DNA of 64,000 bases, taken from assembly GCA_963764695.1 (NCBI GenBank), contig CAVXTW010000022.1:124001-188000 (forward strand), read 5' to 3'. The position numbers were made by a program, and so were the translations under genes. Position 1 is the stretch's first letter, and every line of letters starts with the position of its first letter. Positions 1 through 9,114 of the stretch are shown here, in pieces. This DNA is from DATFRY01 sp963764695 (GTDB lineage Bacteria; Myxococcota_A; Polyangia; Haliangiales; Haliangiaceae). The notes under the pieces were generated by a model, which was not told the origin of the DNA, did no database searches, and saw nothing but the letters and a program-made list of their open reading frames with translations.

Positions 1-85
1 CGACCTGGTCAGCGTCAGCCGGTAGCGCGATCCGCCGGGAGCTCGGCCTCTCGGTCCGCAACGTCAACGCGGGCGAGCCCTGGTG

Positions 86-91
86 TAAGGT
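86..91 (+). promoter_or_regulatory. -10 element for a leaderless start
   Basis: The hexamer TAAGGT ends 7 bases before the ATG at 99, with no Shine-Dalgarno between them, so transcription would begin almost at the start codon. No clear -35 is visible. The first 98 bases of the window otherwise hold nothing I can assign. Confidence 0.4.
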
Positions 92-98
92 CGAGCCG

Positions 99-1751
99 AT
101 GCCCCGGTGGTGGTTGGCCGCGCTGGCGATCGCCGCGGCTGCTGGATCGGCGCCGGCGCCGGCCGGTGCGTACGAGTTCGAGCTCATCGCGCGCACCATC
201 GGCCAGGCGGAGCAGCTGCGCTCGCTGCGCTTCTCGCGCGGCGACCTGTCGCTGGCCCGGCGCCGCTTCACCCAGACCCTGGCGCTGCACGTGTGGGACA
301 TCGGCAGCCCGCACCGCGACTGGTGGCGGCTGTACGAGCCGGAGCCGGAGCGCGGGCCTCGCTTCTCGTTCCAGACCTACCTGCGCGTCGACCACGACTT
401 CGGCGACTACACCAGCGGCGAGCTGTTCCTCGACACCCGATCCATCGACGCCATCGATCTCGTCCCCGAGCTGGAGGCCGGCAGCCTGCAGCTCGACGTC
501 CTCTACGCCACCTTCGCGGCCGAGGACCTGGCCGGCGGCGCGGTCGACCTGTACGCCGGGCGGCAGCTCGGGCTCGAGGCGCTCGACTGGTACGCCTACG
601 ACGGAGCCAGCGTGCAGATCGAGACGCGCTGGCACCTCGCGGTCGAGGTCTTCGGCGGCCTGCTGGTGCGCGACTGGTCGCCGGTCGGCGTCGCGAACAC
701 CGAGCCGGACGGCACCTCCTCCGGCGAGTGCCAGGAGTACGTCGAGGGCGCGACCCCGGGCAGCGGCTCGTGGCGCCCGATCGATCGCGGCCGGCCCGAC
801 GACGGCAGCCCGTTCCGCAACGACTTCGACTTCTGCCCGCAGCGCGAGCAGCTGATGCCGACCTTCGGCGGCGCGGTCGAGCTGGCCGGTGTGCCGCGGG
901 TGACGGCCCGGCTCTCGTACCGGCGCAGCATGTCGCGCTCGCCGGGACGCATCGGTACCGAGAGCGGGCAGGCGGTCCCCGACACCGGCTACTACCCGGA
1001 CGAGCTGGGCCAGGCCCCCGACTGGGGCACCAACCAGGAGCACGTCTCGCTCGAGGCGCGCGCGCCGATCGACGCCGGACCGCTGCAGATCACGCCGTTC
1101 GCGGCAGCGCGCTACAGCCTGCTGCACGCGCTGGTCGACGAGGCGAGCGCCGGGACCCGGGTTCGCATGGGCGCCCACTCGGTCCAGCCCGAGGCCTACT
1201 ACTCGTTTCCCACCTTCGACGGCGACTCGATCTTCAACGTCTTCTCGATCCAGCCGTACGTCAACGCGCGCCTCACCTACGAGCTGGCCCCGCGCGGCGC
1301 GCCGTGGAGCGCCTACGCGCGCGGATGGCTGCGCCGCTTCCGCGTCGAGGACGCCGGCCGCGCCGCGCCCGACGCCGACGTCGACACCGGCGCGCTGGCC
1401 GGCGGCGGCCAGGTCGGCGCCAGCTGGCGCGGTGCCCGCGATCGGCTGGCGCGGCTCGACCTGTTCCACGAGGCGGGTTACGGCGGGCGCCGGACCGGCG
1501 GATTCGCGCTGGTGAGCTGGCGCGCGCTCGACCCGCTGGTGCTCAGCACGCGGCTGAGCGCGATCGACTTCGACGAGGATGTATCGGCGCGCCTGGATGC
1601 CATCAGCCTCGGGGTGCAGGCCGGCGCCACCTACCGGATCAATGACGGCATCGCGGCCAGCGTCGTGGCCGAGGAGACCTCCAGCGCGATCGACCGCCAC
1701 CAGCTGGCGCTGTTCCTCCTGCTCGACCTCGCCTTTCGCCCGGAGCTGTGA
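99..1751 (+). CDS. Putative outer-membrane beta-barrel protein next to a multihaem cytochrome
   Basis: A 550-residue protein with a Sec-type signal peptide (hydrophobic Ala-rich stretch, cleavage probably near residue 24). The mature part has no membrane helices. It is rich in alternating aromatic/charged segments (YLRVDHDF, YYPDEL, LSYRRS), as expected of an outer-membrane barrel, and ends near a hydrophobic stretch followed by FRPEL. I do not recognise a family. The stop is 2 bases before the ATG of the 13-haem cytochrome c at 1754, so the two are probably translationally coupled. By analogy with porin-cytochrome conduits (MtrAB, OmbB-OmaB) it could be the porin half, but that is inference from position and general character. 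The ATG was chosen for the signal peptide and the -10 at 86-91. Confidence 0.6.
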   Translation: MPRWWLAALAIAAAAGSAPAPAGAYEFELIARTIGQAEQLRSLRFSRGDLSLARRRFTQTLALHVWDIGSPHRDWWRLYEPEPERGPRFSFQTYLRVDHDFGDYTSGELFLDTRSIDAIDLVPELEAGSLQLDVLYATFAAEDLAGGAVDLYAGRQLGLEALDWYAYDGASVQIETRWHLAVEVFGGLLVRDWSPVGVANTEPDGTSSGECQEYVEGATPGSGSWRPIDRGRPDDGSPFRNDFDFCPQREQLMPTFGGAVELAGVPRVTARLSYRRSMSRSPGRIGTESGQAVPDTGYYPDELGQAPDWGTNQEHVSLEARAPIDAGPLQITPFAAARYSLLHALVDEASAGTRVRMGAHSVQPEAYYSFPTFDGDSIFNVFSIQPYVNARLTYELAPRGAPWSAYARGWLRRFRVEDAGRAAPDADVDTGALAGGGQVGASWRGARDRLARLDLFHEAGYGGRRTGGFALVSWRALDPLVLSTRLSAIDFDEDVSARLDAISLGVQAGATYRINDGIAASVVAEETSSAIDRHQLALFLLLDLAFRPEL

Positions 1752-1753
1752 CG

Positions 1754-3016
1754 ATGAGACGACCCTCCGCGCTGGTCCCCACGCTGCTCCTGCTCGCCGC
1801 CCTGCCGGCCGCCCTGGCCGCACCGCCGGCACCGGCCACCCCGCCGCGCGCTCCCGTCCCGTATCAACCGGTCTCGGCCGTGGTCTATCCGGATCAGCAG
1901 CTGCCGCTGCGCTTCTCGCACCAGCGCCACCTGGCCATCGCCGGCGTCGACTGCGAGACCTGCCACGCGGCCGCCGCCCGCTCGCGCTCGTCGCTCGACT
2001 CGCTGGTGCCGGGCGAGCAGAGCTGCCGCGCCTGCCACGCCATCGACCGGGCGCAGCCGCGCAAGGCGGTGCCGGCCGGCGCTCCGCCCGCCCACTGCGC
2101 GGCCTGTCATCCCGGCGCCGTCGCCGGCGGCGGCATCGCGCGCGTCGTCATCCCGACCGCGCGCCTCAAGTTCGATCACCGCGCCCACCGCGGCGTGGCG
2201 ACCTGCCGCGACTGCCACGGCGATCTCGCGGCCGACAAGATCGACCTGGCCACGCGCGACCAGCTGCCGTCCATGTCTTCATGCCTGCGCTGCCACGACG
2301 GCCGCCGCGCCTCCGACCGCTGCACCACCTGCCACCTGACCCGCGGCGGCGGCCGCATCGAGACCGAGTTCCCGGGCGGGCGCCTGGCCCCTTCCGGCAC
2401 CCTGCGCGGCAACGACGCCCACGGCCCCACCTTCCGCACCGACCACGCCGCAGCCGCGCGCGCCGACGCGTCCTACTGCGCCAGCTGCCACCGCAAGTCC
2501 GAGTGCGTCGACTGCCACCAGGGCGCCATGAAGCCGCTCGACTTCCACGGCAACGACTACGTCTCCCTGCATGCCGTCGACGCCCGCCGCGGCAAGCCGG
2601 ACTGCAGCGCCTGTCACCGCACGCAGACCTTCTGCGTCGGCTGCCACAGCCGCAGCGGCATCGCCCCCGACAGCAGGGGCAGCCAGTTCGCGCCGCCACC
2701 GTCGGGCGGCGCCGGCCCGCGCTACCACCCGGCCGGCTGGGTCGATTACGCCGCCGGCAACCCCGTGTCCGGCGACGCCACCCGCGGCGAGAACCACCAC
2801 GCCTTCGAGGCCCAGCGCAACATCCGCCAGTGCGCCGCCTGCCACCGCGAGAGCTTCTGCCTCACCTGCCACTCCGCCCAGCCCGGCGCCCCGCGCATCA
2901 ACCCGCACCCGGAAGGCTGGCGCGGCAGCCGCCGCTGCGAGGCGCTGCTCCGCCGCGCCGGCCGCATGTGCCTGCGCTGCCACACCGACGCCGCCGAGAT
3001 CACCTGCCAGGGGTAG
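1754..3016 (+). CDS. Periplasmic multihaem c-type cytochrome (13 CxxCH motifs)
   Basis: A 420-residue secreted protein. A hydrophobic signal peptide (residues 8-25, ending ALA) is followed by a Pro-rich linker and 13 CxxCH haem c motifs spread to the C-terminus: CETCH, CRACH, CAACH, CRDCH, CLRCH, CTTCH, CASCH, CVDCH, CSACH, CVGCH, CAACH, CLTCH and CLRCH. Several extra His residues (FSHQRH, FDHRAH) could be distal ligands. Such proteins act as electron wires in the periplasm or across the outer membrane. The first five or so motifs resemble the class III/NrfB-like dense haem packing. The ATG at 1754 was preferred over the GTG at 1748 because a CGGAG sequence lies 8 bases upstream. It is coupled to the barrel-like gene before it. 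The partner reductase or oxidant is not in the window. Confidence 0.85.
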   Translation: MRRPSALVPTLLLLAALPAALAAPPAPATPPRAPVPYQPVSAVVYPDQQLPLRFSHQRHLAIAGVDCETCHAAAARSRSSLDSLVPGEQSCRACHAIDRAQPRKAVPAGAPPAHCAACHPGAVAGGGIARVVIPTARLKFDHRAHRGVATCRDCHGDLAADKIDLATRDQLPSMSSCLRCHDGRRASDRCTTCHLTRGGGRIETEFPGGRLAPSGTLRGNDAHGPTFRTDHAAAARADASYCASCHRKSECVDCHQGAMKPLDFHGNDYVSLHAVDARRGKPDCSACHRTQTFCVGCHSRSGIAPDSRGSQFAPPPSGGAGPRYHPAGWVDYAAGNPVSGDATRGENHHAFEAQRNIRQCAACHRESFCLTCHSAQPGAPRINPHPEGWRGSRRCEALLRRAGRMCLRCHTDAAEITCQG

Positions 3017-3045
3017 GGGCGCCGCCGTCACAGGGGCCGCGCGCC

Positions 3046-3063
3046 GATCATCGTGCGATGATC
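3046..3063. repeat. Perfect inverted repeat upstream of the ECF sigma gene
   Basis: GATCATCG and its complement CGATGATC are separated by 2 bases. The element lies 40 bases before the ATG at 3104 and 30 bases after the cytochrome stop. No T-run follows, so an operator is as likely as a terminator. Confidence 0.4.
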
Positions 3064-3103
3064 CAACGGCTGGCGCGCGGGCGGCATTCTCGTGTGACGG
3101 CCG

Positions 3104-6100
3104 ATGAGGAACACCACCTCGACACTCGATGTCGACGAGCTGCTCGCGCAGACCGCCTGGCTTCGCCGCCTGGCCCGCGCGCTGGTCGCCGACGAGGCGG
3201 CCGCCGAGGATCTCGTCCAGGACACCTTCGTTGTCGCTGCCCGACACCGGCCCGGCGGCCAGCCGCTGGGGCCGTGGCTGGTCCGCGTCATGCGCAACCT
3301 CGCCCGCATGCAGTGGCGAGGCGCGACCCGGCGCCGCGGCCGCGAGGTGCGCGCCGCCGGCGACGCCTCCGCCGAGGCGAGCCCTGACGAGCTCCTCGCG
3401 CGGCTGGAGACCCAGCGCCTGGTCACTCGACTGGTTGTCGAGCTCGGCGCGCCGTACCGGGTCGTCGTCCTCCTGCACTACGTCGAGGGCCTGTCCTCGG
3501 AGGCGATCGCGCAGCGGCTCGGCATCGCCAGCGGAACGGTGCGCTGGCGCCTCAAGCAGGCGCTCGACCAGCTGCGCGCTCGGCTCGACGAGGAATCGGG
3601 GGATCAGCGGGCGCTGTGGATGGCGCCGATGATCCGGCTCGCCCACGGGCCGTCCGCCGCCGGCACGACGCCTGCGGCGAAGGTCGCCCTGGGAGCCCTC
3701 GCCATGAAGAAGATCGCGTTCGCCCTCGCCCTCGTCATCTTGCTGCTCACCGCCGGAGTCACCCTGTGGTGGCCCGGAGACGTCGATCGCCACGCCACGG
3801 CTGCCCGGCCGGTCGCTGCGGCGGGCCGCGGCGCCTCGCGCGCGCGACCATCGCGAGCCGTCGATCCGGATCCGCTGCCGCGCTGGCGTGTCCAGGCCGG
3901 CGCCCCGGCGCGGCGCATCGCCGGGCGCGTGGTCGCCGGCGGCGCAGCGCTGGCCGGCGCGACGGTGCGCCTGCACCCGAGCGATCGCTTCAGCGTGCCG
4001 GCCGCGGTGCTGGCCGAGCGGATCACCGGCGCCGACGGCCGCTTCGACCTCGGCACTCACCCGGCCAGCGCCTATGCGGTGGCCGCGACCGCCGCCGGGC
4101 GCGCCCCGACCTCGGCTCGCTTCCACCTCGGCAATCCGGACCTCCGCCCCGCTGCCGACTCGCTCGTCATCGATCTGGGTCCGTGCGACGCCAGCGTGGC
4201 CGGCACGGTCACCGATGTGTCCGGGCCGATCGCCGGCGCCGAGCTGCGGGTCGCGGGGCGCGAGGAGCGCAGCGGCGACGGTCCGATGAGCCAGGCCGCA
4301 GAGGCCGATGAGGCCGGTCGCTTCACCCTCTGCCTGCCGCCCGCGCCGTCCTTCATCCGCGTCGACGCCGACGGCTACGCGGCCGCCACGCTGATGTTCG
4401 GCCATGTCGGCCGGCTCGAGCGCGACATCATGCTGGTGCCGGAGGCGCGCGTGACCGGCCGCGTGGTGGCTTCCGGCGGCGTCCCGGTCGCGGGCGCCCG
4501 CGTGCTGGCGGCCCCGATCCGGCCGAAGTCGTCGACCGCGGAGGCGGATTCTGTCGCCGCGCGCGGCGGTCAGCGACGACGACGGCCGCTTCGAGCTGGC
4601 CGCGCTCGCGCCCGGCTCCTACGACCTCCTCGCCGTGGCGGAGCGCGCCACCTCGGCCTATCCGGTCTCGCTGGTGCTGCAGGCCGGCAGCGCCGAGGAG
4701 GTGGTGATCGAGCTCGCCCTCACGCAGCGCCTGCGCGGCCGGGTGACCGCCGGCGGCGCACCGGTCGCCGGTGCCGGAGTCGAGGTCAGCCACGACACGC
4801 CCAACACGGCGGTGCCGGTGTACACCCAGGCCGACGGCTCCTTCGTGCTCGACGGAGTCCCGCGCGGCCCGATCGGCATCCAGGTGAGCGGCCACGTCGT
4901 GATCTCGCCGCACAGCATCGAGGTGGGCGATCGCGATCTCGAGGTCGCGATCGCGGTCTCCGCGACGGCGAGCGTGCGCGGCCGGGTCACCCGGGCCGGC
5001 GCGCCGGTGTCCGACGCGCGCGTCGGATTCGCCGAGTATCGGACGGTCCTCACCGACGTCGAGGGCCGCTACCACATCGAGGGCCTCCTCGCCGGCAGGG
5101 GCACGGTGTGGGCCGAGAGTCCCGGGCTGGGCGCATTCACCGATGGCCGCGCGATCACCGTGGCGGCGGGCCAGACCGAGCAGGTCGATCTGGTGCTGGA
5201 CGTGGCCGGGGAGGTGAGCGGCGACGTGGTCGACCGCGCCGGCGCGCCGCTGGTGGGCGCGTACCTGCGCCTCAGCCTGATCGGCGGTCAGGACTGGACC
5301 GAGTGCATGACCGGCGAGCGCGGGCGCTTTCGCTGCCGCTCTCTGCGCGGCGGCGGCGACTACCTCCCCGCGGTGTATCCGTCGCCCACCGCCGGCACGC
5401 CGTTCGCCGCCGCCGGGGGGCCACACCCACCCATCCGCGTCGCCGACGGCACGTCTCGCGTGACCGGAGTCCGCCTGCTCGTCGAGCACGACCGGCTCGT
5501 CATCCGCGGGCGCGTCATCGATCCGGACGGAGCGCCGGTGGTGGACGCGCGGGTGGTCGCCGAGGGACGCGATCCGGCGCCGATCTCCGGCCGCCCGTCT
5601 CTGCCGGCCGCGCGTTCGGACGTCGACGGCCGCTTCGCGGTCACCGACCTGGCCCCGGGCGCCTATTCGGTGCGCGTGCGGTCGGCGCTGGGCGACGCGG
5701 TGGTCGCCGGCGTCGTCGCCGGCGGCACCGATGCGCTCATCATCATCGAGCGGTTCGGCGGCATCGAGGGCACCCTGACCGGTTTCGATCGCTGGCTCAA
5801 GGTCACCGCGCGCCCGCTGGACCTCAGTCGCCATGGCGTCGAGGTCGGCCAGGTCCGCGGTGAGGTGGGCCGGCAGACCTTCCGCTTCGCCGCGCTGCCG
5901 GCCGGCGACTACTACGTGACCGCGCAGGGCCGGCGCGATGGAGCGGAGCTGGACGCCAGCGCCGCGCACGTCCGGTCGGGCCAGACCGCGCGCCTGGAGC
6001 TGGCCAACCGCGGCACCGCGATCATCCGCGGCGTGGTCCTGGAGCACGGCTCGGCCAGGCCGGTGCCCGGCATGTTCTGCAACGCCACCGCCTCGATCGA

Positions 6101-6578
6101 CGGAGCGCGCACCAACAACATGGTCCTGTCGCAGGCGGGTGACCCCGGGCGCATCACCGATGGCGCCGGCCGCTTCGAGCTGGCGCCGGCGCCGGCCGGC
6201 GACGGCGTGCGTGTCGAGTGCTGGTCGAACGACGACCGGCTGAGCCATGCCTTCATCGATCGCGCCATCCCGCGCGGCGGCGCCGCCGAGGTGCTGCTGC
6301 GCTCGGTGCCCAGGCGCGCCGTGCATGTCAACATCGGCCACCTGTACGAGCCGTGGCTGCTACCGCCGCGGGTGTGGCGCGTGGAGCCGGACGGGCCGGC
6401 CGCCGCCGCGGGCCTCGAGTCGGGCGACCGGCTGGTGGCGGTCGACGGCGAACCGGTCGACGACCTCGCTCCCGACGGGGTCAAGGCCCTGGTGCAGAAC
6501 CACCTGGCCGACGGTGCATGCGTCCTGGCCGTCTCGCGGGGAGAAACCAGGCGCGAGCTCACCCTGCGCAGGCGCTGA
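3104..6578 (+). CDS. ECF sigma factor fused to TM segment, carboxypeptidase-regulatory-like repeats and PDZ domain (one frameshift)
   Basis: Residues about 10-75 match ECF sigma region 2 (AAEDLVQDTFVVAARH) and 105-165 region 4 (GLSSEAIAQRLGIASGTVRWRL), so the N-terminus should bind RNA polymerase and a promoter. A single membrane helix follows at about 203-222 (KKIAFALALVILLLT). Next come repeated carboxypeptidase-D-regulatory-like beta-sandwich units, each with a GRV..GG.PVAGA pattern, and a C-terminal PDZ-like domain (VEPDGPAAAAGLESGDRL). The reading frame shifts by +1 near 4560-4566: the first frame reads into Arg-rich sequence, while the next continues with AVSDDDGRFEL. Removing one base gives a continuous protein of about 1157 residues. 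If intact, the sigma part would be cytoplasmic and the repeats periplasmic, a membrane-tethered transcription factor. If the shift is real, a 500-residue truncated sigma-TM protein results. Confidence 0.75.
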
Positions 6579-6590
6579 GTGACGCCGCCG

Positions 6591-7220
6591 TCACTCGGCC
6601 CAGTAGCGGACCGAGCCGGTGTCCATGTGCACGAAGCCGTCGTCGCGGTAGTAACCGACGCCGCCCAGTTTCTGGCGGCGGGCCCAGGTGCGCAGGCGCT
6701 CGGTGGTCACGCCGGGCAGGCGGAAGTCGACGGCGTTGCCGAAGGTGTGCTCGCTCTTGCGGGCGACGCGGCGGCCCTTCTTGCGCAGGATGAGGTTGTA
6801 CTTGGGGGCGCGGAAGCCGGAGACGATCTCGACGCGCGGCGACTTGAAGTGCTTGGCGGCGCGCAGGAGCACGCCGAACAGGGCCGCGTCCATGGTGGCC
6901 TTGTCGTTGGTGAAGTGGCAGCGCAGGAAGCGGTTGACCGCCTCGGGGGGCGGGCTCTCGCTGCCGTCGGCGGCGAGCGCGATCACCTCGTGGGTCCAGG
7001 TGTTGTAGACATTGACGATGTCGGCCGGCTTGCGGCCGACCATGGCGCGCAGCTCCTTGCGCCGCTGCGCGCGGTCGGCGGCGCGGGTGCCGTCGGACCG
7101 CGCCCGGGCCTTCTCGGCGAGCCGCTGCTCCTTCTTGCTCGGGCCGGCGGCGGCCGGGCTGCCGAGCAGGGCCGCGGCGACGGCCAGGACGGCCGCTGTG
7201 CCGACCGCGCGCTTCATCAT
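6591..7220 (-). CDS. Secreted M15/DUF882 (YcbK-like) peptidoglycan peptidase
   Basis: A 209-residue protein with an N-terminal signal peptide (residues 1-25, ending AAAG), a charged linker, then a peptidase M15A/DUF882 domain. The zinc-site motifs are present: SEHTFGNAVDFRL (HxxxxAxD type) and GFVHMDTG (HxD type). Members cleave or trim peptide cross-links in the cell wall, as YcbK/MepK does in Escherichia coli. The ATG at 7220 overlaps the stop of larE by four bases (ATGA), so the genes are translationally coupled. Its link with the sulfur genes upstream is positional only. Confidence 0.85.
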   Translation of the reverse strand: MMKRAVGTAAVLAVAAALLGSPAAAGPSKKEQRLAEKARARSDGTRAADRAQRRKELRAMVGRKPADIVNVYNTWTHEVIALAADGSESPPPEAVNRFLRCHFTNDKATMDAALFGVLLRAAKHFKSPRVEIVSGFRAPKYNLILRKKGRRVARKSEHTFGNAVDFRLPGVTTERLRTWARRQKLGGVGYYRDDGFVHMDTGSVRYWAE

Positions 7221-8062
7221 CCCAGCTTGCGGATCGACACCAGCGGGGCCGGCGCCGCCTCGTTGAGCGAGCCGGACCGGAAGCCGCGCAGGTCGAGGGT
7301 GACGTAGGTGAAACCGAGCTCGGCGCCGAGCTCGAGGATGGCCCGACGCACGTCCGGCTGGACCGCGCGCACAAGCTCGTCGCCGTCGAGCTCGAGGCGC
7401 GCGATGCTGTCGTGGAAGCGGACCCGCAGCTGGGCGAAGCCGAGGGCGCGCAGGCCCTCCTCGAAGGCATCGACCCGGCGCAGCCGCTCCGGCGTGATGC
7501 GGGTGCCGTACGGGAAGCGCGACGACAGGCAGGCCAGCTGCGGCTTGTTCCAGGTGCGCAGGCCGAGCTCGCGCGAGAGCTCGCGCACCTCTGCCTTGCC
7601 CAGGCCGGCCTCGACCAGCGGCGAGACCGCGCCGCGCGAGGCCGCCGCCGCGATGCCGGGGCGGTCGTCGCCCAGGTCGTCGGCCACGGTGCCCAGCGCG
7701 ATGCGGTGCAGGCCGAGCCGATCGGCCAGCGGGGCGGCCACCTCCATCAGCTCGGTCTTGCACATGGCGCAGCGGTGGCGCGGGTTGTCGGCGAAGCCGG
7801 GTCGCTCGAGCTCCGCGGTCTCGACAAGGTGGTGGCGGTCGGCCAGGCCGAGCTCGGCGCCCAGCCGGCGGGCGTCGTCCGACTCCGAGCGCGCCATGGT
7901 CTCGGACACGCAGGTGACCGCGTGGCAGCGCGAACCCAGCTCATCGACGCCGATCTTCAACAAGAACGTGGAGTCCACGCCGCCGGAGAAGGCGACCAGC
8001 AGGCCATCGTACGAGCGCAGGATGTCCCGCAGTCGCTCCAGCTTGAGCTGCACGCGGCTCAT
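7217..8062 (-). CDS. larE: LarE-type ATP-dependent sulfur transferase
   Basis: About 281 residues, of the ATP pyrophosphatase (PP-loop) family. The loop is at residues 23-32 (SGGVDSTFLL). LarE adenylates the carboxylates of pyridinium-3,5-biscarboxylic acid mononucleotide and converts them to thiocarboxylates for the nickel-pincer cofactor of lactate racemase. Three cysteines sit where LarE sulfur chemistry occurs: a CAMC pair near residue 100 and one in ACLSSRF near 177. Some LarE enzymes sacrifice the latter cysteine; three-Cys homologues such as that of Thermotoga bind a [4Fe-4S] cluster that carries sulfide, which fits this protein better. LarB, LarC and a racemase are absent from the window. 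I chose the ATG at 8062 (MSRVQLK); an in-frame ATG at 8128 would add 22 unrelated residues. Confidence 0.85.
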   Translation of the reverse strand: MSRVQLKLERLRDILRSYDGLLVAFSGGVDSTFLLKIGVDELGSRCHAVTCVSETMARSESDDARRLGAELGLADRHHLVETAELERPGFADNPRHRCAMCKTELMEVAAPLADRLGLHRIALGTVADDLGDDRPGIAAAASRGAVSPLVEAGLGKAEVRELSRELGLRTWNKPQLACLSSRFPYGTRITPERLRRVDAFEEGLRALGFAQLRVRFHDSIARLELDGDELVRAVQPDVRRAILELGAELGFTYVTLDLRGFRSGSLNEAAPAPLVSIRKLG

Positions 8063-8114
8063 CGCTGCAAACATGCCAGCTCGGGCCCCGGCCGACCAGT
8101 GCAAAGCCCGGCGT

Positions 8115-8378
8115 TCATGGCGCTTCACCCTCGCCGCGCCGCTTGATCAGCACGATGCGCCACATCCCGGGCCCCTCGGCCTCGACCGAGCGCACCTCCT
8201 GGCCCCACTCGATGGCGCTGCGCGGGATGTTGCGCGTGGCCGGCTCGTGGTCGACCAGCACGGCCAGGACCGCGCCCGGCGGCATCTCCTCGAGAGCCAG
8301 CTTGGCCCGCACGAAGGTGTAGGGACACACCTCTCCGCGCAGGTCGAGCTGGCGTTCATCTGACGACGATGGGTCCAT
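8115..8378 (-). CDS. TusA-family sulfur carrier
   Basis: An 87-residue SirA/TusA fold protein. The sulfur-accepting cysteine is in GEVCPYTFVRAKLAL, where the usual CPxP reads CPYT. TusA proteins receive persulfide from cysteine desulfurases or rhodaneses and pass it to tRNA, molybdenum-cofactor or other thiolation enzymes. The start overlaps the preceding DsrE-like gene by 23 bases, and larE begins 52 bases downstream. This suggests that the carrier serves the LarE step or a shared persulfide pool; that is inference from neighbourhood. Confidence 0.85.
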   Translation of the reverse strand: MDPSSSDERQLDLRGEVCPYTFVRAKLALEEMPPGAVLAVLVDHEPATRNIPRSAIEWGQEVRSVEAEGPGMWRIVLIKRRGEGEAP

Positions 8379-8763
8379 CGGAGCCGAGAATCTGCGCCAC
8401 CACCTCGGCCGCGTCAATCGCGCGTCCGCCGGCGCGAAACCGCCGACCGTCAACCTCGATCTCGCGATCGCCGATGCGCAGCCGGCGCACCTCGACATGC
8501 GCCGAGCTCCACGTCTCGATCGCGCGCGCGGCCACCAGCAGGCCGGCCAGCTCCGCCTCGTCGACCACCCGGGCCGGGCGCCGCAGCTCGCCGAGCGTGC
8601 GCAGCGCGCGCACGATGCGCGGATCGTCGCTCTCGAGAAAAGCAGCGGCCGGGCCGGTCAGCACCACGACAACGTCGTCGCCGCGCAGGCCCAGGCCGAT
8701 GCCCGCGCGCAGTCCCTCGCTCACCCGATCGGCTTCGGCCGCCTCGACCACGACCAGGATCAA
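8356..8763 (-). CDS. DsrE-like small protein (second of a pair)
   Basis: A 135-residue alpha/beta protein beginning ILVVVEAAEADRVSEGLRAG, with a second beta strand DDVVVVLTGPAAAFL. This is the layout of DsrE/TusD-type subunits. The region after residue 100 (VRRLRIGDREIEVDGRRF) is strand-rich. I see no cysteine, so it is unlikely to carry sulfur itself and may be a partner subunit of the protein encoded at 8760. The start is a TTG at 8763 that forms a TTGA overlap with the stop of that gene; upstream sequence in this frame is Arg/Gly-rich and not protein-like. Family assignment is moderate. Confidence 0.65.
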   Translation of the reverse strand: MILVVVEAAEADRVSEGLRAGIGLGLRGDDVVVVLTGPAAAFLESDDPRIVRALRTLGELRRPARVVDEAELAGLLVAARAIETWSSAHVEVRRLRIGDREIEVDGRRFRAGGRAIDAAEVVAQILGSDGPIVVR

Positions 8764-9077
8764 GTAAACGCCACCACCCGGTCGGCGCGGCTCACCATGG
8801 CCGCGTGGTCGTCCTGCCCGCCGAGCGGCAGGCCGAGGTCCGCCTCGCCCAGTCCGGCGGCGGCGGCGCTGGCCGCGCACACCGCCAGGTCGCAGCCGTC
8901 CTCGGCCAGCTCGGCGAGCTCGTCGCGGCGCGCGGGCAGGCCGGCCACCGCCTCGGACATGAAGAACATCGACACGTACACGCCGCAGGCCGAGGCGGCC
9001 CGGGCCAGCTCGAACGCCGCGTCCAGGTCGCCGCGCTCGGCGGCGGTCGAGACCACGATCGTGAGGCGCTTGGCCAC
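8760..9077 (-). CDS. DsrE/DsrF-like protein
   Basis: About 105 residues starting KRLTIVVSTAAERGDLD, followed by ASACGVYVSMFFMSEAV and EDGCDLAVCAASAAAAGL. This is the DsrE/TusD/peroxiredoxin-like pattern, with cysteines at the positions where DsrE-type proteins hold persulfide. Together with the neighbouring Cys-free subunit and TusA it looks like a DsrE-TusA relay, comparable in kind to TusBCD-TusA. I chose the GTG at 9077; an ATG at 9191 is also in frame, but the extra 38 residues look non-coding. The 125 bases before 9077 hold a direct repeat and may start a separate transcript. Confidence 0.7.
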   Translation of the reverse strand: MAKRLTIVVSTAAERGDLDAAFELARAASACGVYVSMFFMSEAVAGLPARRDELAELAEDGCDLAVCAASAAAAGLGEADLGLPLGGQDDHAAMVSRADRVVAFT

Positions 9078-9114
9078 GGCTATGTCACCGACCCGTGCAC
9101 ATCGGGCTTCACGA

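Noticed and set aside
15..1832. 605-residue antisense frame over the barrel-like gene.
   Set aside because: Composition is typical of an antisense GC shadow; the plus-strand frame has a signal peptide and a coupled cytochrome.
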